Assembly: GCA_947501265.1 (NCBI GenBank) | Contig: CANMVY010000004.1 | Span: 1-64,000 of the forward strand | Length of the DNA: 64,000 bases | Source: Bacteroidota bacterium | GTDB taxonomy: Bacteria; Bacteroidota; Bacteroidia; UBA7662; CANHCV01 | Direction: 5' to 3' | In this document: positions 57,498 through 64,000 of the stretch, piece after piece | How the letters are laid out: every line of letters starts with the position of its first letter | Numbering within the stretch: position 1 is the first letter of the stretch | Notes under the pieces: generated by a model | Databases searched by the model: none | Told to the model about the DNA's origin: nothing | The model's input: only the letters and a program-made list of their open reading frames with translations | Position numbers and translations under genes: made by a program

Positions 57498-58913
57498 ATG
57501 ATTATCGAACAAATTTATACGGGTTGTTTGGCGCAAGGCGCTTATTATATTGAATCCAATGGCGAAGCCGCCATCATCGATCCACTTCGCGAAATCAAGC
57601 CTTATTTAAATCGTGCGGAGCGAAGCGGAGCAAGCATTAAAGCCATTTTTGAAACCCATTTCCATGCCGATTTTGTTTCTGGCCATTTGGATTTGAGTAA
57701 AGCCACGGGAGCACCCATCGTTTTTGGGCCCAATGCCAACCCTGAGTTCCCCCATCATGCCGGCACCGATGGTGAAACCTTCAAAATTGGAAATCTAACC
57801 ATTGAACTTCTTCATACCCCCGGACATACCTTAGAAAGCACCACGTACTTGCTTCGGGATGAAAAAAATGCACCTTATTGCATTTTTTCTGGAGATACCT
57901 TGTTCATTGGAGATGTTGGCCGCCCCGACCTCGCAGCGAAAAGTCATCTTTCTAAAGAAGATTTAGCCGGGCTCTTGTACGATTCGCTCCGGAATAAAAT
58001 CATGCCGCTCCCGAATGAAGTGATTGTTTATCCAGCTCATGGAGCTGGTTCCGCTTGCGGAAAAAACATGAGCAAAGAAACCTTCGACACCATTGGTCAT
58101 CAAAAGGAAGTGAATTATGCCCTTCGGGCGAACATGACCAAAACGGAGTTTATTGCTGAGGTAACCGACGGACTTGCTCCTCCTCCGGCATACTTCCCCA
58201 TGAACGTGATGATGAATAAAACAGGATACGATGGTATCGATGAAGTGATTGCTCGTGGAATGTTGCCGCTTATTCCCTCTGAATTTGAATTATTGGTTAA
58301 CGAATCCAACGCATTGGTTTTGGATACCCGATCGGCCGATGAATTCGCTCAAGCACACATTCCCAATTCCATCTTCATCGGAATCGATGGGAGTTTTGCA
58401 CCTTGGGTAGGCACGTTGATTACCGATATCAAACAAAAAATTGTAATTGTTGCCCCGGAAGAAAGAGAAGAAGAAGTTGTAACCCGTTTGGCTCGAGTAG
58501 GTTATGACTATGCACTTGGTTATTTAAAAGGCGGAATTGATGCCTGGGAAAAAGATGGAAGAGCTGTTGAAACCGTTCAGCGCCTCCAGCCCGAACAGTT
58601 GAAAAAAGAAACGACCCAAGATGCAGAGTCCATTGTTCTTGATGTACGTAAACCCGGAGAACACCAAGCCGAACACCTGCTCAACGTTCAACATTTAGCA
58701 TTGGATACCATCAACGAAAACATGGCTGAGCTGAATCGTGAACAACGGTATTTGATTCATTGTGCTGGTGGTTACCGATCCATGATTTTTGCCTCCATCC
58801 TCAAGTCAAGAGGCTTTGAAAACATTGCCGATGTAATCGGTGGTTTTGGAAAAATAAAATCTTCAGGGTTGTTTGAAACCACCAACTTTGTTTGCCCCTC
58901 TTCCAAAGCTTAA
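57498..58913 (+). CDS. Persulfide dioxygenase-like MBL hydrolase with two rhodanese domains
   Basis: 471 aa. Metallo-beta-lactamase domain of the ETHE1/persulfide dioxygenase group (residues 1-240): HFHADFVSGH, HTPGHTLEST and FSGDTLFIGDVGRPD with the mono-iron ligands. Two rhodanese domains follow. The first (~residues 262-360) has no active-site Cys (IVIVAPEERE), whereas the second (~375-470) has HCAGGYRS. Likely oxidises glutathione or low-molecular-weight persulfides in sulfide detoxification. A separate rhodanese gene follows. Confidence 0.9.
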   Translation: MIIEQIYTGCLAQGAYYIESNGEAAIIDPLREIKPYLNRAERSGASIKAIFETHFHADFVSGHLDLSKATGAPIVFGPNANPEFPHHAGTDGETFKIGNLTIELLHTPGHTLESTTYLLRDEKNAPYCIFSGDTLFIGDVGRPDLAAKSHLSKEDLAGLLYDSLRNKIMPLPNEVIVYPAHGAGSACGKNMSKETFDTIGHQKEVNYALRANMTKTEFIAEVTDGLAPPPAYFPMNVMMNKTGYDGIDEVIARGMLPLIPSEFELLVNESNALVLDTRSADEFAQAHIPNSIFIGIDGSFAPWVGTLITDIKQKIVIVAPEEREEEVVTRLARVGYDYALGYLKGGIDAWEKDGRAVETVQRLQPEQLKKETTQDAESIVLDVRKPGEHQAEHLLNVQHLALDTINENMAELNREQRYLIHCAGGYRSMIFASILKSRGFENIADVIGGFGKIKSSGLFETTNFVCPSSKA

Positions 58914-58923
58914 TTCTTTTTGG

Positions 58924-58931
58924 TATTTTTG
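58924..58931 (+). promoter_or_regulatory. -7 box abutting the rhodanese gene
   Basis: TATTTTTG ends 4 bases before the ATG at 58936, suggesting independent, leaderless transcription of the rhodanese gene. Confidence 0.45.
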
Positions 58932-58935
58932 GATC

Positions 58936-59238
58936 ATGGAACCATTTTTCAATTTGTCGAAACAAGATTTTTTTTCAAAAATAGAAACTCTCAATGCCAT
59001 CCTTTTGGATGTTAGAAATGCGGATGAATTTCAGGACGGTCATCTTGAAAATGCCATCCTTATTCCGTTTGAAAATCCTGATTTCATTTCGTTGATGAGT
59101 GATTTTGATACTTCTGCGAATTATTTGGTGTATTGCCGTTCGGGAAATCGTGGAGTGAAAGCTTGCTTAATGATGCGTTCAATGGGCTTTATTGGGGAAA
59201 TCTTCCATTTGGACAAAGGCTACGAAGGATTAAAATAA
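58936..59238 (+). CDS. Single-domain rhodanese
   Basis: 100 aa from the ATG at 58936. One rhodanese domain, ILLDVRNADEFQDGHLENA and the active loop YCRSGNRG with the persulfide-forming Cys. Cytoplasmic. It likely works with the persulfide dioxygenase upstream in sulfur transfer. Confidence 0.9.
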   Translation: MEPFFNLSKQDFFSKIETLNAILLDVRNADEFQDGHLENAILIPFENPDFISLMSDFDTSANYLVYCRSGNRGVKACLMMRSMGFIGEIFHLDKGYEGLK

Positions 59239-59261
59239 TCAAGTTTTTTTTAGCCATTTCC

Positions 59262-59292
59262 TTGCGAAAGTGAATTAGAAAAATTACCTTTG
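59262..59292 (+). promoter_or_regulatory. Promoter of rpmH
   Basis: TTG at 59262-59264, 20-base spacer, TACCTTTG at 59285-59292: full consensus match. Leader about 20 bases. Confidence 0.7.
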
Positions 59293-59317
59293 CATTCCAT
59301 TCGAAATTAGTTCGGTT

Positions 59318-59476
59318 ATGAAAAGAACTTTCCAACCCTCTCAGCGTAAAAGAAGAAACAAACATGGTTTCCGTAAACGCATGTCTGACGCGGCAGGCCG
59401 CGGTGTTATCGCAAAGCGTCGTGCTAAAGGCCGTCACAAATTAACTGTGTCCGACGAAAACCGTCATAAGCGTTAA
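59318..59476 (+). CDS. rpmH: 50S ribosomal protein L34
   Basis: 52 aa, very basic: [20 protein letters not shown], then [15 protein letters not shown]-like segment (here [16 protein letters not shown]). The ORF was found by reading directly from the ATG at 59318. Followed by a terminator hairpin and rnpA, the widely conserved rpmH-rnpA order. Confidence 0.97.
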   Translation: MKRTFQPSQRKRRNKHGFRKRMSDAAGRGVIAKRRAKGRHKLTVSDENRHKR

Positions 59477-59493
59477 TTCAGCAGAAGATTGAC

Positions 59494-59525
59494 AGAAAAA
59501 GGGGGACCAACGTTCCCCTTTTTCT
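59494..59525 (+). terminator. Terminator after rpmH
   Basis: Stem AGAAAAAGGGGGA / TTCCCCTTTTTCT (one bulged G) with a short loop. The T tract lies within the stem's 3' arm. It may lower rnpA expression relative to rpmH. Confidence 0.75.
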
Positions 59526-59540
59526 GTTACCTTTAAAATC

Positions 59541-59942
59541 ATGATGAGGCACTTTTATCCGAAATCAACCCGCCTCCATTCGCAAAAAAAGATCGATGGG
59601 CTTTACGCAGAAATTGGGAAACAATTCATTGTTTTCCCTTTGCGATTTGTAGCTAAAAAAACGGTAGATCCCCATTCAAAAAGTCGGGTACTCTTTTTAC
59701 CGGTTGCTCCTAAAAAAAGATTTACAAAAGCCGTACAAAGAAACCAAATTAAACGTCATTTGCGAGAATCCTTTCGCTTAAATTTACACCGCATAAATCT
59801 TCCATCCCCTTGGGTCTGGCATTTGGCAGTGAGTTACGTTGGTCCATCTCCATCAGATTGGAAACAAACTGAACAAGCCATGATCAAAGGACTTGAAAAA
59901 TTGAATCTTGCTTCGAATGAAATCCATCCTCAAGAAATTTAA
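59541..59942 (+). CDS. rnpA: Ribonuclease P protein component
   Basis: 133 aa. Basic protein that binds the RNase P RNA and the 5' leader of pre-tRNA. The signature KRFTKAVQRNQIKRHLRES (RNR motif) is near residue 72. TACCTTTA at 59528-59535 lies 5 bases before the ATG; a second ATG follows immediately (59544). Its 3' end overlaps the S41 protease gene by 26 bases. Confidence 0.95.
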   Translation: MMRHFYPKSTRLHSQKKIDGLYAEIGKQFIVFPLRFVAKKTVDPHSKSRVLFLPVAPKKRFTKAVQRNQIKRHLRESFRLNLHRINLPSPWVWHLAVSYVGPSPSDWKQTEQAMIKGLEKLNLASNEIHPQEI

Positions 59943-61563
59943 GAAACAGCTTTCCGTTTCTGCATTAGCCATTTTCGTTGGCGTAGCCTCCTTCTCTTTT
60001 GTTGACAATTACTTCGAAGTCAGCAAGAATCTAGAGATTTTTACCGCAGCTTATCGGGAAGTGGATCGCTCGTATGTTGATCCCATTGAACCGGGAAAAA
60101 TGATTCGAACAGCCATCGAAGCCATGTTTAAATCACTCGACCCCTACACCAACTTTTACTCTGAATCCGAAATTGAGGATTTTCGTTTTATGACTACCGG
60201 AAAATACGGAGGAATCGGAGCAGTTATTGGAAACATCGATGGTAAAACTGTTGTTATTGACCCCTATGAGGGATTTCCGGCGAACAAGGCAGGACTTTTA
60301 CCCGGCGATGAAATTCTTGAAATTGACGGCACCAAAGTTGCCGGGAAAGACAACGATGGCATCTCCAAATTATTGAAAGGGTCGCCCAAGACAAAAGTTA
60401 CCCTCAACATTTTAAAATTTGGCAGTTCCACCCCAGAAAAAATCACCATCGAGCGGGAAGAAATTACCTTGAGTCCTGTAACCTACCACGGAATGATCAA
60501 TTCGGAAGTAGGATACATTCAATTTGAATCGTTCACCGAGGGCTCTGCTGAAAAAATAAAAAAGGCCTTCTCCGATTTAAAAACAAAAGGAATGAAGAAG
60601 CTCATTCTTGATTTGCGCAACAACGGAGGTGGCTCTTTGGATGAGGCCGTGAACATCGTAGGAATGTTTGTACCCAAAAATTCTTTGGTTGTTGATACCC
60701 GTGGAAAAAGGGCAGAATATTCTCAGAAATACTTCACCCGAAGCCAACCCATCGATACCGAAATACCCTTGGTGGTTTTGGTGAATGAAAACTCTGCTTC
60801 CGCCTCGGAAATCGTTTCGGGTTGTATTCAAGATTACGACCGAGGCGTGGTCATTGGGGCTAGAACCTTCGGGAAAGGTTTGGTTCAAAGCGTTCGTCCG
60901 TTGGTGTACAATACCCAAATGAAAGTGACCACAGCCAAGTATTATACCCCTTCCGGCCGTTGTGTTCAAGAAATCGATTACTCCAACGGAGAACACAAAA
61001 AAACCATTTCCGCCAAAAGAGAAACCTTTAAAACTTCTAAAGGAAGAACGGTATTTGGCGGTGGAGGTGTTACCCCAGATGTTCCCGTGATTTCCGATTC
61101 CCTGCATGAAATTTCGGCAACCTTGTTGGAGAAAAATCTGATTTTCTTGTATGCCGCCCAGTTCCGCAGAAAAGAAAAATCTCCTGCATCTCCCAAAGAA
61201 ATTCACCTTAGCGATCAGCAATACCAACAATTCGTTCAGTTTGTAGAATCGAAAAACATCGATTTTCAAACTGAAACAGAGAAAAAATTCAATGCGCTCA
61301 TCGCTTCCGCCAAAGATGACGATTACTATGATCGTATCTCTACTTCCATGGAAGAACTCAAAAAGACCATTTCAAACGAGAAAAAAAGAGATTTAATCCA
61401 CTTCAAAAAAGAAATCAAAGACCTTTTAGAATCTGAAATTGCATTTCATTATTTCTACCAACGTGGACGAGTTGAGCAAAGCTGGAGCAACGATGTGGTT
61501 CTCCAGAAAGGGGTAAATACCCTCTTACAAATGGAAGAATATCAAAAAATTATCCGACCATGA
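59917..61563 (+). CDS. S41 family C-terminal processing protease
   Basis: 548 aa from the ATG at 59917. An N-terminal signal anchor (LSVSALAIFVGVASFSFV), a PDZ domain (GIGAVIGNIDGK ... NKAGLLPGDEILEIDG), and the S41 core with catalytic Ser in NENSASASEIVSG and Lys in FGKGLVQ. Periplasmic carboxyl-terminal processing protease (CtpA/Prc group). The C-terminal ~140 residues are helical and charged. Overlaps the next gene by four bases. Confidence 0.94.
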   Translation: MKSILKKFKKQLSVSALAIFVGVASFSFVDNYFEVSKNLEIFTAAYREVDRSYVDPIEPGKMIRTAIEAMFKSLDPYTNFYSESEIEDFRFMTTGKYGGIGAVIGNIDGKTVVIDPYEGFPANKAGLLPGDEILEIDGTKVAGKDNDGISKLLKGSPKTKVTLNILKFGSSTPEKITIEREEITLSPVTYHGMINSEVGYIQFESFTEGSAEKIKKAFSDLKTKGMKKLILDLRNNGGGSLDEAVNIVGMFVPKNSLVVDTRGKRAEYSQKYFTRSQPIDTEIPLVVLVNENSASASEIVSGCIQDYDRGVVIGARTFGKGLVQSVRPLVYNTQMKVTTAKYYTPSGRCVQEIDYSNGEHKKTISAKRETFKTSKGRTVFGGGGVTPDVPVISDSLHEISATLLEKNLIFLYAAQFRRKEKSPASPKEIHLSDQQYQQFVQFVESKNIDFQTETEKKFNALIASAKDDDYYDRISTSMEELKKTISNEKKRDLIHFKKEIKDLLESEIAFHYFYQRGRVEQSWSNDVVLQKGVNTLLQMEEYQKIIRP

Positions 61564-63215
61564 AATCAATAATCGCTTTCTCTTTTTTCCTTTTTACCAT
61601 TGTTTCCTTTGGTCAAACAGCTCCAGCCATTGACAAAGGCTTGGAAAAGAAAATCAAGAAACACATCGTTTACCTGGCCTCAAAAAAATTAGAAGGTCGT
61701 GGAACGGGAACCAAAGGAAATGAATTGGCTGCTCAATACCTTGAAAAGGAATTCAAAAAGATTGGTTTATCGGTAGATCGTCAACCGTTCGAAGTAACCA
61801 CTTCCGTTACCTCCATTCCTCAAAAAGTCGAAATCAACGGTGTAACATTGAAGCATGGAATCGAATATTATCCCATCGAGCCATCGGGAATGGGAACCGT
61901 TTCTGCCGCAACGATCTGGTTGAATTACGGTATTCAGGCGGCAGAACATCAACATAATGATTTCGGAGATTCCACCAAGATTGAGGGCAAAATAGCCGTC
62001 ATGCGCTTAGGCTCGCCCGGTGGTTGCAGCCCACACGGCAAATGGGGAAATTACCTCGACCCATCTGCCAAAGTAGCCCTGGCCAAAAAATACGGTGCGA
62101 TTGGGGTAATCTTCCTCAAAGATTCCTGCGATGAACCTACCTCACGATTTGAAACCAAATTGGTGAGCAACGAAATTCCTGTGCTATACCTCTCTGAAAC
62201 AGGTCGTAAAAAATGTGCACCCAATCTCGATTGGAGCCAAGGAAAAGCAAGCATTTCGGTGGTATTGAAGAGGAATACAGTCCCAACCCAAAATGTAGTG
62301 GCCTATTTGAACAACGATGCTCCATTTACCATTGTTCTCGGTGCACATTACGATCATTTGGGTCATGGAGAAATGGGTGGTTCCTTGTATCGCGGACCCA
62401 AGGCCGTGCACTACGGAGCCGACGATAATGCATCGGGGACAGCGGCATTGATTGAATTGGCCAGAATTTTAAAGAACAAATCCGACTTCAAGAATTTCAA
62501 TGTGGTTTTTGCGGCATTTTCAGGAGAAGAATTGGGATTATTGGGATCAAAAAAATACGTAGAAACCCCCATTTTTGCCGATTTGAAACAAGTTTCCTAC
62601 ATGATCAACATGGATATGATTGGGCGGCTTCAGGAAAATCAATTAACCATCAGTGGGTTTGGAACATCACCTCAATGGATGCAGTGGGTTGATACTGCCT
62701 TTGGAGGAATGAAATGCAAATTGGAATATTCGGGTATTGGTCCCAGCGATCACACTTCGTTCTATTTGAGAGACATCCCCGTTTTGGCGTTTTTCACCAA
62801 CGCTCATGCCGATTACCACAAACCCAGCGATATAGCCGAGAAAATTAACTATGCGGGAGAAGTTACGATTATTCAAAACATCCTCAATACCATTGAAAAG
62901 AGTCATGGAAAGGCTTCATTTACTAAAACAAAAGATCAATCCAACCGTACTGGCGCCCGTTTTTCGGTTTCTTTGGGAATAATTCCAGATTATGCCCATG
63001 AGGGTCCGGGTGTAAAAGTAGATGGAGTTAGCGATGGGAAAGCGGGACAAAAAGCGGGAATTAAAACGGGAGACATTGTTCTTTCTTTGGGAAAGCAACC
63101 GATTCCCGATATCCAGGTATACATGAAAATTCTATCCGGATTTAAAAAGGGAGATGCTACCGAATTGGAGGTACTTAGAGGGAAAGAAACCGTTCGATTA
63201 CAGGTTCAATTCTAA
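61560..63215 (+). CDS. M28 family peptidase with PA and PDZ domains
   Basis: 551 aa. Signal peptide (MKSIIAFSFFLFTIVSFGQ), a protease-associated insert (residues ~115-230), then the M28 zinc core: GAHYDHLG, GADDNASGTAAL, SGEELGLLGS, and MDMIGR, followed by a C-terminal PDZ domain (GPGVKVDGVSDGKAGQKAG). Exported aminopeptidase; the mature protein lacks a T9SS tail, so it is probably periplasmic. TAATG overlap with tsaB. Confidence 0.93.
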   Translation: MKSIIAFSFFLFTIVSFGQTAPAIDKGLEKKIKKHIVYLASKKLEGRGTGTKGNELAAQYLEKEFKKIGLSVDRQPFEVTTSVTSIPQKVEINGVTLKHGIEYYPIEPSGMGTVSAATIWLNYGIQAAEHQHNDFGDSTKIEGKIAVMRLGSPGGCSPHGKWGNYLDPSAKVALAKKYGAIGVIFLKDSCDEPTSRFETKLVSNEIPVLYLSETGRKKCAPNLDWSQGKASISVVLKRNTVPTQNVVAYLNNDAPFTIVLGAHYDHLGHGEMGGSLYRGPKAVHYGADDNASGTAALIELARILKNKSDFKNFNVVFAAFSGEELGLLGSKKYVETPIFADLKQVSYMINMDMIGRLQENQLTISGFGTSPQWMQWVDTAFGGMKCKLEYSGIGPSDHTSFYLRDIPVLAFFTNAHADYHKPSDIAEKINYAGEVTIIQNILNTIEKSHGKASFTKTKDQSNRTGARFSVSLGIIPDYAHEGPGVKVDGVSDGKAGQKAGIKTGDIVLSLGKQPIPDIQVYMKILSGFKKGDATELEVLRGKETVRLQVQF

Positions 63216-63868
63216 TGTTTTTTTTACTGATAGAAACGAGTCATTCGAAAGGAAGCATCAGCTTGTTTGAGGATTCGGTTTGTTTGGAAGAAACGTTTTT
63301 GGAAGGTGATTTCAAGCATGCCGAACTGTTAGCCGTTGGAGTTCAAGGTTTGCTGAATCGGCATGAACTGGATGCAGAAAAGATTTCAGCCGTAGGCATT
63401 TCAGATGGCCCAGGGTCGTACACCGGTTTGAGAATTGGCGCTTCCTGGGCTAAAGGATTCTGCCTCCCCACCTCTACCCCACTCATTGCCTGCTCCGAAA
63501 CCAAAGCCCTGATGGCTGCAACGCAAAACCATCAAAACGTTTTGTGCATCATCGATGCTCGAAGAATGGAAGTCTTTGGAGAATGGATGGATGAAAATGG
63601 AAACTCAAATGGCACCCAAGCTTGGATATTGGACGAAACGTTGGTTACCGAGTGGCAAAAGAAAAATCCTAATCTTGCCGGTGACGGAGTTGACAAATTA
63701 ATGGAAAACTTCCCATTCCCATGGAAAGATTCTCTAATTAGGTATGCTGATTCAAGGCATTTATTTCATGAATTTATTCAGAAATGGGAATCGAAACAGT
63801 TTGAAAATATTTTCAGTTACGAGCCCAATTACGTAAAACCCGTTTTTTTGGCTCCCAGCAAAAAATAA
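63215..63868 (+). CDS. tsaB: tRNA threonylcarbamoyladenosine protein TsaB
   Basis: 217 aa. Partner of TsaD in making t6A37 of ANN-decoding tRNAs. ASKHA-fold signatures IETSHSKGSISL at the N-terminus and GISDGPGSYTGLRIG near residue 62. End of the recognisable coding sequence. The last 132 bases of the window (63869-64000) contain nothing I can assign. Confidence 0.93.
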   Translation: MFFLLIETSHSKGSISLFEDSVCLEETFLEGDFKHAELLAVGVQGLLNRHELDAEKISAVGISDGPGSYTGLRIGASWAKGFCLPTSTPLIACSETKALMAATQNHQNVLCIIDARRMEVFGEWMDENGNSNGTQAWILDETLVTEWQKKNPNLAGDGVDKLMENFPFPWKDSLIRYADSRHLFHEFIQKWESKQFENIFSYEPNYVKPVFLAPSKK

Positions 63869-64000
63869 AAGAGGTCCACAACTGAAAAACTGCAAGAAAC
63901 AACTTAGCCAATATTCCCGGTATTAATTGGTTTTGTAAACCTAAAGGATTGACTCAGGGAACGCCGGGAAATAAAGTTAAGTGGTCGAGCAGTTTCAATC

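Overview
The window looks like a chromosomal segment of a Bacteroidota bacterium, most likely order Flavobacteriales; I cannot place it to genus. The evidence is: C-terminal type IX secretion (T9SS) sorting domains on three secreted proteins, alternative complex III (actA-F) in place of a bc1 complex, a class II HMG-CoA reductase next to a GYDIA-type GHMP kinase (mevalonate pathway), a very short ATP synthase epsilon subunit with atpD-atpC apart from the other atp genes, Bacteroidota-type promoters (TTG-N~20-TAnnTTTG), and almost no Shine-Dalgarno sequences.

Layout. 1-670: a minus-strand tRNA-Ala(GGC) flanked by five degenerate tRNA-like copies and three copies of its terminator. 670-3577: PhnA-like protein, tRNA-Arg(TCT) and recG. 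3574-10609 (minus): lepA, folD, queE, a conserved unknown, HMG-CoA reductase and GHMP kinase. 10654-14840 (plus): a promoter-to-terminator unit of MbnP, MbnH, a YHYH/T9SS protein, a methyltransferase and a frameshifted SUOX-fold protein. 14855-22810 (minus): alternative complex III. 22937-28776 (minus): truA, an ABC exporter, a secreted M1 peptidase and a polyprenyl-phosphate sugar transferase. 28834-32556 (plus): DUF4293 protein, trxB, rlmB and an O-antigen ligase-like protein. 32472-36056: ROK kinase (minus), cysS (plus), acyltransferase (minus). 36122-41965 (plus): lpxK, nhaD, rfbC, crcB, tryptophan 2,3-dioxygenase, WYL regulator and kdsA, several with 4-base ATGA overlaps. 41966-42844: an accessory island with a truncated PIN toxin, a small partner ORF, a duplicated kdsA tail and palindromic tandem repeats. 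42845-46431: a T9SS redoxin and uvrA. 46467-55111 (minus): a complete aa3-type cytochrome oxidase operon with heme A synthesis and copper/assembly genes. 55265-63868 (plus): atpDC, a zinc-ribbon protein, persulfide dioxygenase/rhodanese genes, rpmH, rnpA, an S41 protease, an M28 peptidase and tsaB.

Together the genes describe an aerobic heterotroph. Quinol is oxidised by alternative complex III, electrons pass to a cytochrome oxidase whose subunit II carries its own N-terminal cytochrome c, and ATP synthase uses the gradient. Envelope genes (lpxK, kdsA, rfbC, ligase, sugar transferase, acyltransferase) supply lipopolysaccharide.

The most interesting features are: the MbnP/MbnH/YHYH operon; the promoter -7 boxes that lie only 3-7 bases before many start codons, predicting leaderless mRNAs; palindromes that keep a core but change their outer stem; tRNA copies whose anticodon arm has been replaced by a palindrome; and a frameshift falling exactly on an A AAA AAC slippery heptamer. 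I did not find an entirely new multi-gene system that I could defend. Most of the window is housekeeping.
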